Of a stretch of DNA of 64,000 nucleotides, positions 55,796 to 64,000 are shown one piece after another (position 1 is the first letter of the stretch; the number at the start of each line of letters is the position of its first letter). The stretch spans positions 1-64,000 of the forward strand of contig NZ_PGUZ01000013.1 in the NCBI RefSeq assembly GCF_002860165.1. The letters run 5' to 3'. A program made the position numbers and the translations under genes. The notes under the pieces are model-generated. The model saw only the letters and a list, made by a program, of their open reading frames with translations. It did no database searches and was not told the DNA's origin. This DNA is from Bacillus sp. V3-13 (GTDB lineage: Bacteria > Bacillota > Bacilli > Bacillales > Cytobacillaceae).

Positions 55796-56792
55796 GCGGG
55801 ATTCATTAACAGAAGCAGAAATGAAGGAAGCAGCTCTTCAGCTGCTTTCGGATGATATTACAGATAGCGAGATTGCGGCATTTTTAATCAGCTTAAAGAC
55901 GAAAGGCGAAACCGTGGATGAGATCGCCGGCCTTGTCCAGGCATTGCGGGATGCTTCCTTGCCCTTTCAAAAGAGGTTTAACAATGTTATGGATAATTGC
56001 GGTACAGGCGGCGATGGTTCGAAAAGCTTCAACATCAGCACGACTTCGGCGTTTGTGATTGCCGGTGCAGGGATTGCGGTCGCCAAGCATGGCAACCGGA
56101 GCGTCTCCAGTAAAACGGGAAGCGCCGATGTCCTTGAGCAGCTTGGCGTTAATCTCGCTTCCTCTGTAGAAGCAACCGAAGAGATGCTTGAAAACATCGG
56201 GATTGCCTTTTTGTTCGCGCCCAATGTCCATCCGAGAATCAAGCAAATTATGAAAGTCCGTAAAGACCTGCGGATCCCGACAGTGTTTAATTTAATCGGT
56301 CCGCTCACAAACCCGATTGATTTGGACTATCAATTGCTTGGAACATACCGACGCGATTTTTCGGAAATGTTTGCAAATGTGTTAAAAAAATTGGGCAGAA
56401 AGCGCGCCGTTGTTTTGAGCGGTGCCGGCCATATGGACGAAGCATCGCTTCAAGGAGAGAACCATTTAGTTATCCTTGAAGCAGGAGAAATAAGAAAGCA
56501 GATTCTTCGTCCGGAAGAAGCGGGGCTTCCGCAATATGACAACCAGGAAATCATAGGCGGGGACGCCAGGGAAAATGCAGAAATTTTACAAGCTGTTCTC
56601 AAAGGGAAAAAGGGAGCTTACCGCGATACAGTTCTTCTCAACGCAGGGATCGGCATCTATGCCGGCGGAAAAGCATCATCAATTAAAAAAGGAATTGAAC
56701 TTGCCAAAGAGAGCATCGACTCGGGTGCTGCCCTTAATAAGCTTGAACAATTAATAGAAAAAACACGTTTTTATCAACAAGAGGTGATTTAA
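55767..56792 (+). CDS. trpD: Anthranilate phosphoribosyltransferase
   Basis: A 341-residue enzyme attaching phosphoribosyl to anthranilate. PRPP motif DNCGTGGDGSKSFNISTTSAF (about 76-96), KHGNRSVSSKTGSADVLEQLG and FNLIGPLTNP. ATG 55767 follows GGGAGGGAG and overlaps trpG by 29 bases. Confidence 0.96.
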   Translation: MRTYLQRLSERDSLTEAEMKEAALQLLSDDITDSEIAAFLISLKTKGETVDEIAGLVQALRDASLPFQKRFNNVMDNCGTGGDGSKSFNISTTSAFVIAGAGIAVAKHGNRSVSSKTGSADVLEQLGVNLASSVEATEEMLENIGIAFLFAPNVHPRIKQIMKVRKDLRIPTVFNLIGPLTNPIDLDYQLLGTYRRDFSEMFANVLKKLGRKRAVVLSGAGHMDEASLQGENHLVILEAGEIRKQILRPEEAGLPQYDNQEIIGGDARENAEILQAVLKGKKGAYRDTVLLNAGIGIYAGGKASSIKKGIELAKESIDSGAALNKLEQLIEKTRFYQQEVI

Positions 56793-56793
56793 G

Positions 56794-57588
56794 GTGGGAA
56801 CGATTTTAGACAAAATAATCGCACAAAAGCATAGGGAACTTGGCGAGATCAAGCATGCCCTTGAGGAAAAACGCGGACAAGACAACTATTTTAAAAGATC
56901 GTTCCTTGAAAAGCTAAAGCCGGCAGATGAACTAAAAATCATTGCAGAATTTAAACGTGCTTCGCCGTCCAAAGGAGATATAAATATCGGGGCGGACCCG
57001 CAGGCGCAGGCCCGCGCGTATGTCGAATTCGGGGCAGATGCCATTTCTGTTTTAACGGACAAAAGCTTTTTTAAAGGCTCGTTCGCTGACCTTGAGGCGG
57101 TGCGGGCAGCGGTCGACAGCCCGATTTTGTGCAAGGATTTTATGATCGACAGGTCACAGATAGAGCTCGCCAAACGGTCAGGGGCCAACATCATTTTGTT
57201 AATTGCAGCCGCCCTCGAAAAAGAGCAGTTAAAAGAATTATATAATTTTAGCATTGCAAACGGCCTTGAAGTTTTAATAGAAGTTCATAACGCCAGGGAA
57301 CTCGAAACAGCGTTGGAAACCGGAACAAAGCTGATTGGCGTAAACAACCGTGACTTGAAGACGTTCAAGGTTGATCTCGGAGTAACCGAAACGCTCGCGC
57401 CACAAATTAAAAAATCAGGTGCTTTCTTAATCAGCGAGAGCGGATTGAAAACAAAAGCTGATGTGGAAAGAGCTGTCAGGGCTGGTGCAAACGGGATATT
57501 AGTTGGAGAAGCGCTGATGGCAGCGGGCAGTCTGGAAGAACAATTAAAAGGCATGAAAGTACCGGTTATGAAGGCGGAGCAGAGATGA
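56794..57588 (+). CDS. trpC: Indole-3-glycerol-phosphate synthase
   Basis: A 264-residue TIM-barrel. Substrate-binding IAEFKRASPSKGDI (Lys about 52), ILCKDFMID, INNRDLKTF-type VNNRDLKTF and LISESGLKT. GTG start 56794, one base after trpD, with AGAGGTGA upstream. Confidence 0.95.
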   Translation: MGTILDKIIAQKHRELGEIKHALEEKRGQDNYFKRSFLEKLKPADELKIIAEFKRASPSKGDINIGADPQAQARAYVEFGADAISVLTDKSFFKGSFADLEAVRAAVDSPILCKDFMIDRSQIELAKRSGANIILLIAAALEKEQLKELYNFSIANGLEVLIEVHNARELETALETGTKLIGVNNRDLKTFKVDLGVTETLAPQIKKSGAFLISESGLKTKADVERAVRAGANGILVGEALMAAGSLEEQLKGMKVPVMKAEQR

Positions 57589-58199
57589 AAGTGAAAATTT
57601 GCGGAATAACGGACAGCACAACGGCTCAAGCCGCAGTACAGGCCGGTGCCGATCTGCTCGGTTTTGTTTTTGCGGAGAGCAGGAGAAGGGTGACTCCCGA
57701 GCAAGCAGGCGCAATCGCGTCAGTCCTGCCCGACCATGTCCTGAAGGTTGGCGTGTTCGTGAATGAAAACATTGAAGAGATCGAAAGAATTGTGAATACG
57801 GCCAAGCTTGACCTGATTCAACTTCACGGAGATGAATCACCGGAATTTTGCAAGGCGATAAGTCTTCCGGTTATAAAAGCGATAAGCGTCAGCACCCGCG
57901 AGGATATGAATGAACTGAAGAAGTATGAAACAGAATATGTGCTTCTTGATAGTCCAAAAGGGAAGTACCGCGGCGGAAACGGCACGAAATTTAATTGGGA
58001 GCTTGCCGCGGAGGCGTCAAATAGCAAAACAAAGGTTATTCTTGCCGGGGGACTGAATCCAGACAATGTTGCCGAAGCAATTGGCAAAGTTGATCCGTAT
58101 ATGGTTGATGTCAGCAGCGGCGTTGAAACGGACGGCAAGAAAGATATAAGTAAAATCAGCAGCTTTATAGCGATTGCAAAACAAGCAGGAGAGGAATGA
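57585..58199 (+). CDS. trpF: Phosphoribosylanthranilate isomerase
   Basis: A 204-residue TIM-barrel isomerase with catalytic Cys in KICGITD (about 5-7), [16 protein letters not shown] and the catalytic Asp in [18 protein letters not shown] overlap with trpC. Full length; no fusion to trpC. Confidence 0.95.
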   Translation: MKVKICGITDSTTAQAAVQAGADLLGFVFAESRRRVTPEQAGAIASVLPDHVLKVGVFVNENIEEIERIVNTAKLDLIQLHGDESPEFCKAISLPVIKAISVSTREDMNELKKYETEYVLLDSPKGKYRGGNGTKFNWELAAEASNSKTKVILAGGLNPDNVAEAIGKVDPYMVDVSSGVETDGKKDISKISSFIAIAKQAGEE

Positions 58200-58201
58200 T
58201 C

Positions 58202-59404
58202 ATGGTGACATATACATTGCCGGATGAAAAGGGCCATTTTGGAAAATACGGCGGAAGATTTGTACCGGAAACATTAATGCAAGCTGTGTTGGAGCTTGAA
58301 CAAGAATATTATAAAGCGATTGCCGATGCATCTTTTCAAAAAGAGCTTCGAGATCTGCTTACGGATTATGTCGGACGGGAAACGCCATTATATTTAGCGA
58401 ACAATTTAACAAAACACGCAAAGGGTGCAAAAATTTATTTAAAACGCGAGGATTTGAACCATACTGGAGCTCATAAAATCAACAATACAATCGGGCAGGC
58501 GCTGCTCGCTGTCCGAATGGGCAAAAAGAAAATTGTGGCTGAAACGGGGGCCGGCCAGCATGGAGTTGCGACGGCAACGGTCTGTGCCCTTCTTAATCTT
58601 GAGTGCGTTATTTTCATGGGTGAAGAAGATATCCGCCGCCAGGAGCTGAACGTGTTCCGGATGGAACTGCTCGGGGCAAAGGTTGTCAGCGTCAAATCGG
58701 GGAGCGGAACATTGAAGGACGCTGTAAATGAAGCCTTGCGTTATTGGGTAGCCAATGTAAATGATACGCATTACATTTTAGGCTCAGTGATGGGCCCGCA
58801 TCCATTTCCAATGATCGTACGTGACTTTCAAAGCGTGATCGGAAATGAGACGAAAGCCCAATATGTTGATAAAGAAGGCAAGCTGCCGGAAGCTGTTGTC
58901 GCCTGTATTGGCGGCGGCAGCAATTCAATGGGCATGTTTTATCCGTTTATAAAGGACGAAAGTGTTTCCCTGTACGGCATCGAAGCGGCAGGCGCAGGGC
59001 TCGAATCCGGCCGGCATGCAGCTTCGCTGACAAAGGGCAAGCCCGGTGTTTTGCACGGGGCGATGATGTATCTGCTCCAGGATGATGCCGGACAAATTCA
59101 GGAAGCCCATTCGATTTCAGCAGGGCTGGATTATCCGGGTGTAGGTCCCGAGCATAGCTTTTTGCGTGACTCAGGAAGGGTCATATATGAATCGATTACC
59201 GACAACGAGGCACTGGACGCTTTGCAGCTGTTATCGCAGCTGGAAGGGATTATTCCGGCGCTCGAAAGCGCCCATGCCGTAGCCTACGCTTTAAAGCTTG
59301 CGCCAAAGATGGGTAACGACGAAGGAATCGTCATTTGTTTATCAGGCCGGGGAGACAAAGATGTACAAACAGTGAGAGCTGTGCTGGGAGGGAAACAATC
59401 ATGA
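58202..59404 (+). CDS. trpB: Tryptophan synthase beta chain
   Basis: A 400-residue PLP enzyme joining indole and serine. PLP Lys in [13 protein letters not shown] (about 91), phosphate loop GGGSNSMG, family start [25 protein letters not shown] 58202 is 7 bases after AGGAGAGG; ATG 58196 abuts that site and overlaps the trpF stop. Confidence 0.97.
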   Translation: MVTYTLPDEKGHFGKYGGRFVPETLMQAVLELEQEYYKAIADASFQKELRDLLTDYVGRETPLYLANNLTKHAKGAKIYLKREDLNHTGAHKINNTIGQALLAVRMGKKKIVAETGAGQHGVATATVCALLNLECVIFMGEEDIRRQELNVFRMELLGAKVVSVKSGSGTLKDAVNEALRYWVANVNDTHYILGSVMGPHPFPMIVRDFQSVIGNETKAQYVDKEGKLPEAVVACIGGGSNSMGMFYPFIKDESVSLYGIEAAGAGLESGRHAASLTKGKPGVLHGAMMYLLQDDAGQIQEAHSISAGLDYPGVGPEHSFLRDSGRVIYESITDNEALDALQLLSQLEGIIPALESAHAVAYALKLAPKMGNDEGIVICLSGRGDKDVQTVRAVLGGKQS

Positions 59405-60186
59405 GCAACAGGTTGGAAAAAGCATTTGCAGCAGTAAACGAGCGAAAAGAAAAAGCTTTTGTCCCGTATATCATGGCTGGTGACGGAGGACTCGAAACCT
59501 TAAAGGAAAAACTGCTATTTCTTGAAAAATGCGGGGCAACCGCTGTCGAAATTGGCATCCCATTCTCCGATCCTGTCGCAGACGGTCCGACGATTCAACA
59601 AGCGGGCCTGCGCGCTTTGGAAAAGGGTACAACGCTCAAAGGCGTTTTGGCGGAATTAGAAACAATTCGTGATGAGGTCTCAATCCCGTATTTAATTATG
59701 ACCTATGTGAACCCGATTCTCGCATATGGGTTGGATTCATTTATTAAAGCAGCCAAACGGGCAGGCATCGATGGCTGTATTATCCCTGATTTACCGGTTG
59801 AAGAGGAAGGTTTGATTGCACCAAAATTGGAGGAAGCGGGGATCGAGCTGATCCGCCTTGTTACTTTAACAAGTCCACCTGAGCGGATAAAAGTGATTTC
59901 TGAAAAAGGAAAAGGATTTCTCTATGCCGTCACCGTAACAGGCATTACAGGGGCTCGAAGCGGATTCCAAACAGAAATTGGAGCCTATCTTCAGCAAGTA
60001 AAAGCAGCAAGCAATAAGCCTGTGCTCGCAGGATTTGGAATCTCAACACCGGAGCATGTCAGGGAGTTCACTCAATACTGCGATGGTGTCATTGTCGGCA
60101 GCCGCATCATTGATTTGTTTGAGGCTGGCGATTTAAAGAGCATCGAACAGTTAATTCAAGCAGCAAAAACGGTCGGCACTGTGTAA
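59401..60186 (+). CDS. trpA: Tryptophan synthase alpha chain
   Basis: A 261-residue TIM-barrel cleaving indole-3-glycerol phosphate. Catalytic Glu in [18 protein letters not shown] (Glu about 48) and Asp in [21 protein letters not shown] and [10 protein letters not shown] bind phosphate. ATGA overlap with trpB. Its stop codon directly abuts the stop codon of the convergent methyltransferase gene, with no terminator between. Confidence 0.96.
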   Translation: MSNRLEKAFAAVNERKEKAFVPYIMAGDGGLETLKEKLLFLEKCGATAVEIGIPFSDPVADGPTIQQAGLRALEKGTTLKGVLAELETIRDEVSIPYLIMTYVNPILAYGLDSFIKAAKRAGIDGCIIPDLPVEEEGLIAPKLEEAGIELIRLVTLTSPPERIKVISEKGKGFLYAVTVTGITGARSGFQTEIGAYLQQVKAASNKPVLAGFGISTPEHVREFTQYCDGVIVGSRIIDLFEAGDLKSIEQLIQAAKTVGTV

Positions 60187-60789
60187 TTAAGTTTTTTTAA
60201 ATGCCGTCACACAAACAGTCCGGACCGGACGAAAATTTTTATAAAATGCAGAGATTTGTTGAAAGCCGGCTTTTTCAAGGTCGGCTTTTATTTTTTTTCC
60301 TAATTCGGCTGCTGTCCGGTTATTCGCGTCGTTTTCACGGGGCTGGACGGTAAAAGCAATTTTTCCGCCGGGGGCAAGCATCGAGACTAAATTTTTAAGA
60401 GATTGGCACGGTTTTTCCCAGAGCGGATAGTTATTAACCGAAAAGATCCTGTCATAGCGATCTGCAGGAGCCTCGAATTCGGCAATATCACCAGTGTAAA
60501 GACGGACCTTGCCCGATTTTATCCATACTTCATTTACTTTCTCCGCTTCCTTTTTCATCTTGTTTGATACATCGATTCCATCGATAGTGACCTGCTCATA
60601 TTTATCCATGATATGTTTTATCGCATAGCCGGGACCATAGCCGATTTCGAGAATACGATCATCCCGCCCGATATCCAAATGGTTGATCGTCCATTTATTG
60701 ATTTTCCGGTTTTCAAAAAACATGATTTTCCCGGCTATCTTTCCTAATAAGCCTGTCGGCTTTTCAAATTGGTTGGTAAACCCGGACAT
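60187..60789 (-). CDS. Class I SAM-dependent methyltransferase
   Basis: A 200-residue methyltransferase. SAM motif I RILEIGYGPGYAIKHIM (about 42-58) and acidic loop VTIDGID; motif post-I VRLYTGDIAEF; YDRIFSVNNYPLWE. Substrate unknown; similar to UbiE/ARSM-like small methyltransferases. AGGTGATA before ATG 60789. Transcribed against the trp operon. Confidence 0.85.
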   Translation of the reverse strand: MSGFTNQFEKPTGLLGKIAGKIMFFENRKINKWTINHLDIGRDDRILEIGYGPGYAIKHIMDKYEQVTIDGIDVSNKMKKEAEKVNEVWIKSGKVRLYTGDIAEFEAPADRYDRIFSVNNYPLWEKPCQSLKNLVSMLAPGGKIAFTVQPRENDANNRTAAELGKKIKADLEKAGFQQISAFYKNFRPVRTVCVTAFKKT

Positions 60790-60955
60790 GTTATCACCTC
60801 AATACGATATTATTACTCCTTTTTCAGTGGGTTCTAAACCTGTTTACAGGAAAAACGTTGTGAAAAGAATTTGAGCAAACTTTTTTCGGAAATTTGTTGT
60901 ACGAGCCTGTTCCGCCGAATAAAAATGAAAGACAGGAAAAAAGGGGGATCGTTTG

Positions 60956-61582
60956 ATGACAGTTTTCTTCAGTTATATACTGTTAGGGCTATCGCTTGCG
61001 GCACCAATCGGTCCGGTGAACGCAGCGCAATTAGATAGAGGAATAAAAAGTGGGTTTCTCCATGCATGGCTTGTTGGGGTTGGCGCGGTTGTTGCAGATG
61101 GAATATATATGCTGGCCGTCTATATCGGTGTTGTCCATTTCCTCGAGACACCTTTTATGAAAACATTTCTCTGGCTGTTTGGCTGCTTCGTCCTTATCTA
61201 TACCGGTATCGAGAGCCTTGTCAATTCCGGAAAACCAATCGCAAATCGGGCAAGATCAAACGAGTCATACACAAAATCGTTCTTATCCGGTTTTTTAATG
61301 TCGATCTCAAACCCATTGACGATTTTATTTTGGCTTGGCATTTACGGTTCCGTACTGGCTAAAACCGCGGCCTCATACGGCCACAGCCAACTGATTATGT
61401 ACAGTTCGGCGATCTTCATCGGCCTGTTGATATGGGATGTCACGATGGCAGCCGTCGCAAGCAGCATGAAAAGATACCTGGATCATCGAATTCTAATGGC
61501 AATTTCCGTCCTATCCGGATTATCGATGGTCGGCTTCGGGATTTATTTTGGCTGGCAGGCGTATAAGGTATTGACAGGTTAG
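60956..61582 (+). CDS. LysE family amino-acid exporter
   Basis: A 208-residue protein with six membrane segments; family start LLGLSLAAPIGPVNAAQLDRGIKSGF and SGFLMSISNPLTILFWLG (the NP motif). Probably exports amino acids. AAGGGGG 9 bases before ATG 60956; the TTG one codon earlier is an alternative. Lies two genes after the trp operon, but no direct link is shown. Confidence 0.85.
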   Translation: MTVFFSYILLGLSLAAPIGPVNAAQLDRGIKSGFLHAWLVGVGAVVADGIYMLAVYIGVVHFLETPFMKTFLWLFGCFVLIYTGIESLVNSGKPIANRARSNESYTKSFLSGFLMSISNPLTILFWLGIYGSVLAKTAASYGHSQLIMYSSAIFIGLLIWDVTMAAVASSMKRYLDHRILMAISVLSGLSMVGFGIYFGWQAYKVLTG

Positions 61583-61723
61583 AGATTACTTTTTAATCCT
61601 TGGAATCTATCGTTAACTTCACAGCAAACTTTTGAAATGCGCTTTTTTCGGATTCCTAGCGAGTTTAATTCTAATCAGGAAGGAAAATATAAGGGGTATT
61701 AGAAGATGAAAGGATGAGGGAAA

Positions 61724-62320
61724 ATGGATGAAGAAGCGCTGCAATTCAGGATAAATGTGGCCCGGTATTTGAGTGAAATTCACAGCAGTGTGTCGGAAAT
61801 TGAAAATTCGATTGACGAAATGGATTGTTGCATTCTTTCCAATTTTGAAAAATTAGCCTCGCTTGTGGCGGACGTGCAAACAATTTCTTCTTCATATTAC
61901 TTAAAGGCATATTTAGAACCATATACGAATGAATTCTCTGATATATCACTGGCGGTGGATGCGCTTTCTGCTAAAAGGCATGGAGCGCTGATTATCGTTA
62001 AGCGCAACAATCCGATTGAAGCGTTAATAAACGGCGGAATCCAAATAAACGCGAAAGTCAGCCAGCAGCTGCTTGAAGCTATCTTTTATCCCGGCAATCC
62101 TCTTCATGATGGGGCAACGGTAATTCTGCAAGACCGTATTCTTTCAGCGGGTAACATTCTCCCACTATCAAATAAGCCATCAAAGAGAAAGATCGGGACG
62201 AGACATCGCGCCGCGATCGGGATCACTGAGCACACAGACGCACTCGCCCTCATTGTTTCTGAGGAAACGGGAAGGATTTCATTTGCTTACGACGGCGAAT
62301 TATATGTCGTCAAAACATGA
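61724..62320 (+). CDS. cdaS: Diadenylate cyclase CdaS
   Basis: A 198-residue c-di-AMP synthase of the sporulation type. Two autoinhibitory helices occupy about 1-60; the DAC domain (about 70-195) contains GALIIVKRNNPIE, the catalytic HDGATVI (DGA) and GTRHRAAIGITE (RHR). No membrane segment, unlike CdaA. Length matches B. subtilis YojJ (207). GGATGAGGG before ATG. In B. subtilis cdaS is expressed in the forespore. Confidence 0.94.
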   Translation: MDEEALQFRINVARYLSEIHSSVSEIENSIDEMDCCILSNFEKLASLVADVQTISSSYYLKAYLEPYTNEFSDISLAVDALSAKRHGALIIVKRNNPIEALINGGIQINAKVSQQLLEAIFYPGNPLHDGATVILQDRILSAGNILPLSNKPSKRKIGTRHRAAIGITEHTDALALIVSEETGRISFAYDGELYVVKT

Positions 62321-62365
62321 GGAAGGCATCAATTTCGTATAAAAATGTTTAGAGTCCGGAACAAT

Positions 62366-62524
62366 TTAATTGTTGTTATTCAAATATTTATGAAGAAGAT
62401 GGTCAATCCGTTTGGAAAGCTCAATAAATTTAGGACTGACCGGGCCTTCTATTTCCATCAATCGGGCTTGTCTAACCCTCAGTTTAAATAGTTTGCGAAA
62501 CAACCGCTGTTTATTGGCATCCAT
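62366..62524 (-). CDS. Spo0E-like sporulation regulatory peptide
   Basis: A 52-residue helical hairpin peptide of the Spo0E family: LFRKLFKLRVRQARLMEIEGPVSPKFIELSKRIDHLLHKY. The signature SQELD is here SKRID: the final Asp is kept but Gln, Glu and Leu are altered, so phosphatase activity towards Spo0A-P is uncertain. AGAGGTTGAT precedes ATG 62524. Convergent with cdaS. Confidence 0.75.
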   Translation of the reverse strand: MDANKQRLFRKLFKLRVRQARLMEIEGPVSPKFIELSKRIDHLLHKYLNNNN

Positions 62525-62650
62525 GATTATCAACCTCTTTTGTATGAGACTGGCAAAAATAGAATGCCATAAATTCTTACTTTGGTGCAGTGACATTTAC
62601 CATACCTTGTTTAAAAAATTTATCAGATTTTCAGCTTGCGTTTTTTCATT

Positions 62651-62680
62651 AAAAAGAACGGACGCATTGTCCGTTCTTTA
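62651..62680 (-). terminator. Terminator on minus strand
   Basis: AAAGAACGGAC/GTCCGTTCTTT perfect hairpin, T-rich on the minus strand. Confidence 0.85.
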
Positions 62681-62682
62681 CA

Positions 62683-62750
62683 GATTCTCCGAACGAGAAA
62701 GCCCACGCAGGGCGTAGCCAGTCTTTAGACGTGGGGGTCTCAACTGAGTT
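62683..62750 (-). mobile_element. Probable IS200/IS605-type end remnant
   Basis: CTCCGAACGAGAAAGCCCACG...CGTGGGGGTCTCAACTGA, read on the plus strand, resembles the right end (and 3' guide-RNA scaffold) of TnpB-bearing IS200/IS605 elements, which end GAACGAGAAGCCCACG-loop-CGTGGG. No tnpA or tnpB is nearby, so this would be a solo end. Called by recollection, no search done. Confidence 0.45.
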
Positions 62751-62763
62751 CTGATTATGCCAT

Positions 62764-62901
62764 TTAACTGTTTTGTGCCATTCGTAAAAGCTCAAATGCA
62801 TGTTCCCCTGCTTTTTCCGATAAGCTTTCCCAATATTCATCCCGAAGCATATCAAGTTCAATAATTTTCTTCACAAGCTCAATAATTTCCTTCTGGTTCA
62901 T
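62764..62901 (-). CDS. Small protein downstream of fbpA-like gene, 45 aa
   Basis: A 45-residue helical, acidic peptide, MNQKEIIELVKKIIELDML at its start, ending ELLRMAQNS. GAGGATGG lies 8 bases before ATG 62901 and it follows the fbpA-like gene by 38 bases on the same strand. Not recognised; perhaps a partner of that gene. Confidence 0.6.
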   Translation of the reverse strand: MNQKEIIELVKKIIELDMLRDEYWESLSEKAGEHAFELLRMAQNS

Positions 62902-62939
62902 ATCCGACCATCCTCTTCTTTATTTTGACGCTGCTCCAG

Positions 62940-63107
62940 TCAGCCATTTTGTTTGTTGTTTATTTTGAGTTTTTTGCATGCCATTTTCAGCTCAGTAAAT
63001 GTCCATTTTTGATATTCCTTATCGGAGTTTTTTAACATTTCTGAGTTCATCAGGATGCTAATAAATTCTTTCCGCTTCTTTTCAACCGCCTCACGTAAAA
63101 TTGGCAT
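62940..63107 (-). CDS. fbpA: FbpA-like small basic protein
   Basis: A 55-residue basic protein starting PILREAVEKKRKEFISIL and ending in a Lys-rich tail, matching the FbpA family (Fur-regulated basic protein A), which in B. subtilis helps the sRNA FsrA in iron sparing. No convincing Fur box is seen; TnrA boxes lie between it and tnrA instead. AAGGGGG before ATG 63107. Confidence 0.65.
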   Translation of the reverse strand: MPILREAVEKKRKEFISILMNSEMLKNSDKEYQKWTFTELKMACKKLKINNKQNG

Positions 63108-63174
63108 TTAACAATACCCCCTTTACTTATGTTTTTCTTATTTTAAAAAATATTTTCATGTTCAACATCATTTG

Positions 63175-63191
63175 CGTTAGATAATCTAACC
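63175..63191. promoter_or_regulatory. TnrA box 1
   Basis: CGTTAGATAATCTAACC fits TGTNANAWWWTMTNACA at 15 of 17 positions, between the divergent fbpA-like gene and tnrA. Confidence 0.7.
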
Positions 63192-63206
63192 TTATTTTTA
63201 ATTCTA

Positions 63207-63223
63207 TGTTAGATTATCTTACA
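63207..63223 (+). promoter_or_regulatory. TnrA box 2
   Basis: TGTTAGATTATCTTACA matches the TnrA/GlnR consensus TGTNANAWWWTMTNACA at all 17 positions. Its centre lies about 50 bases before the probable tnrA start site, the distance of activated TnrA promoters. Confidence 0.9.
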
Positions 63224-63294
63224 TAAAGGTAAATTTTTTTATAGGAAAAATGTAAAATTATTATAAATGTTGCAGAAGAGGGTGTGAAAAGCGA

Positions 63295-63615
63295 ATGGAG
63301 GATGAATCTTACAAAGAAAGAAAAGTTATCACCATTGGAGTTGTCAGTGAGTTGACAGGGCTCACTGAACGGCAAATCCGCTATTATGAGGACCGCAAGC
63401 TGATTTTTCCGGAAAGATCAGAGCGGGGAAATCGAAAATATTCATTCGCTGACGTGGAACGATTAATTGATATCGCCAATAAACGAGAAGATGGAGTTAC
63501 CACGAAGGAGATCAAGCAGGAAATGGAAAACAAAAGCAGGAAAGAGGATCGAAAAATTAAAAAGCAGATGCTGCGCGGTCAGATCAACGCGAGATTCGGA
63601 GTTCAGAAAGAATGA
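63295..63615 (+). CDS. tnrA: Nitrogen regulator TnrA (MerR family)
   Basis: A 106-residue MerR-type regulator. IGVVSELTGLTERQIRYYEDRKLIFPERSERGNRKYSFADVERL is the winged helix-turn-helix; the C-terminal tail (KKQMLRGQINARFGVQKE) contains the glutamine-synthetase-binding region of TnrA, longer in GlnR. B. subtilis TnrA is 110 residues. AGAGGGTG before ATG. Autoregulation is predicted from the perfect TnrA box upstream. Confidence 0.93.
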   Translation: MEDESYKERKVITIGVVSELTGLTERQIRYYEDRKLIFPERSERGNRKYSFADVERLIDIANKREDGVTTKEIKQEMENKSRKEDRKIKKQMLRGQINARFGVQKE

Positions 63616-63670
63616 TGGAATCTTTACAAAATTGAACTTGAATCAAGAAAAAAGTTCAATAGAGAAATAC

Positions 63671-63704
63671 ACAAAGAAGGCTTGAACATTTCAGCCTTTT
63701 TTGT
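63671..63704 (+). terminator. Terminator after tnrA
   Basis: AAGGCT/AGCCTT extended by CACAAAG/TTTGTG, T-rich. Confidence 0.8.
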
Positions 63705-63705
63705 G

Positions 63706-63734
63706 TTGATTTCTGAAAATTCATAACCTATAAT
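63706..63734 (+). promoter_or_regulatory. Promoter of predicted small RNA
   Basis: TTGATT (63706-63711), 17 bases, TATAAT (63729-63734); near-consensus SigA promoter facing a gene-free region. Confidence 0.7.
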
Positions 63735-63740
63735 ACTTAC

Positions 63741-63825
63741 ATCGTGTCCAGTATGCGAAAGTCTCTCCAAGCTAAATATGAAAATATTTAAAGGCAAAGC
63801 CGGAGTTATATTCCGGCCTTTTTAT
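63741..63825 (+). ncRNA. Predicted small RNA downstream of tnrA
   Basis: About 85 bases from the predicted start to the terminator GCCGGA-GTTATA-TTCCGGC with five T (63796-63825). Contains a CTCTCC single-stranded stretch. The two possible mini-frames lack a ribosome binding site. From 63830 to the window end I see no gene. Confidence 0.55.
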
Positions 63826-64000
63826 TTATAGGGAATGACGATAGGGGATATAAATGTTTTCTTTGCCAATGAGTTTTTGTTCATCCAAACCCTACTTTTA
63901 TATGATTTAATTAATCACTTTAAAAAACAGGAAAAAATACCCGGGTAATAAGAGATATAAAAAACTGATTTTTCAGAAATTACGGGTCTAATGCGGTATA

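Overview
The window is a chromosomal segment of an endospore-forming member of the Bacillaceae (Firmicutes), moderately low in GC. The evidence is the gene content and order: yodL-deoD-yodJ-ctpA as in the Bacillus subtilis yod region, a divergent ku/ligD pair, a sporulation-type diadenylate cyclase (cdaS), a Spo0E-like peptide, tnrA, T-box and FMN leaders, strong AGGAGG-type ribosome binding sites, and cre and TnrA boxes matching the B. subtilis consensus. I cannot fix the genus. I see no prophage, CRISPR array, rRNA gene or intact insertion sequence; the only traces of mobile DNA are one probable IS200/IS605 end and the tip of an intergenic palindromic repeat at base 1.

Layout. 0-16.5 kb: housekeeping and accessory genes in short units: yodL, deoD, a VanY-type lipoprotein carboxypeptidase, ctpA, a MarR regulator, a secreted protein of unknown role, a CAP-domain protein, two divergent small heat-shock proteins, an SDR lacking its catalytic Ser and Tyr, three GNAT acetyltransferases, uppP with an amidohydrolase, and a membrane-anchored thioredoxin. 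16.6-20.3 kb: an FMN riboswitch driving a reduced ribE-ribB-ribH operon without ribD or the ribA domain, then a purine permease. 20.5-26 kb: YuxH-type EAL/HDOD protein, dapF, ligD and ku. 26-31 kb: the glycerol regulon glpP (frameshifted), glpF, glpK and glpD, with two antitermination leaders. 31-34.1 kb: a cold-shock cluster (csp, DEAD-box helicase, csp, ydjO) whose gaps hold long-range terminator-like hairpins. 34-44.6 kb: DUF proteins, a YitT transporter, a lipoprotein, a repeat-rich coiled-coil protein, a 5'-nucleotidase, bioY-bioB and yyaL. 44.7-48.3 kb: fruR-fruK-fruA. 48.5-53.1 kb: flavodoxin-like protein, cardiolipin synthase, DUF2935, a 27-residue type I toxin locus and a MOSC protein. 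53.1-60.2 kb: tandem tryptophan T-boxes and a complete seven-gene trpEGDCFBA operon. 60.2-64 kb: methyltransferase, LysE exporter, cdaS, Spo0E-like peptide, fbpA-like gene, tnrA and a predicted small RNA.

How it works together. Much of the control is RNA-based: FMN riboswitch, two T-boxes, two GlpP-type antiterminators, cold-shock leaders, a type I toxin-antitoxin locus and a candidate sRNA. Carbon catabolite control appears as cre sites on glpF and fru. Nitrogen control appears as two TnrA boxes at tnrA.

Most worth a second look: (1) glpP, whose frame is broken exactly at a canonical -1 slippery heptamer U UUU UUA; (2) a hidden type I toxin peptide with a LexA-like box at its promoter; (3) a tRNA-shaped element with a shortened anticodon arm joined to a large alternative hairpin; (4) three terminator-like structured leaders in the cold-shock cluster; (5) ribE, which appears to start at AUU; and (6) a promoter-terminator pair after tnrA predicting a small RNA.
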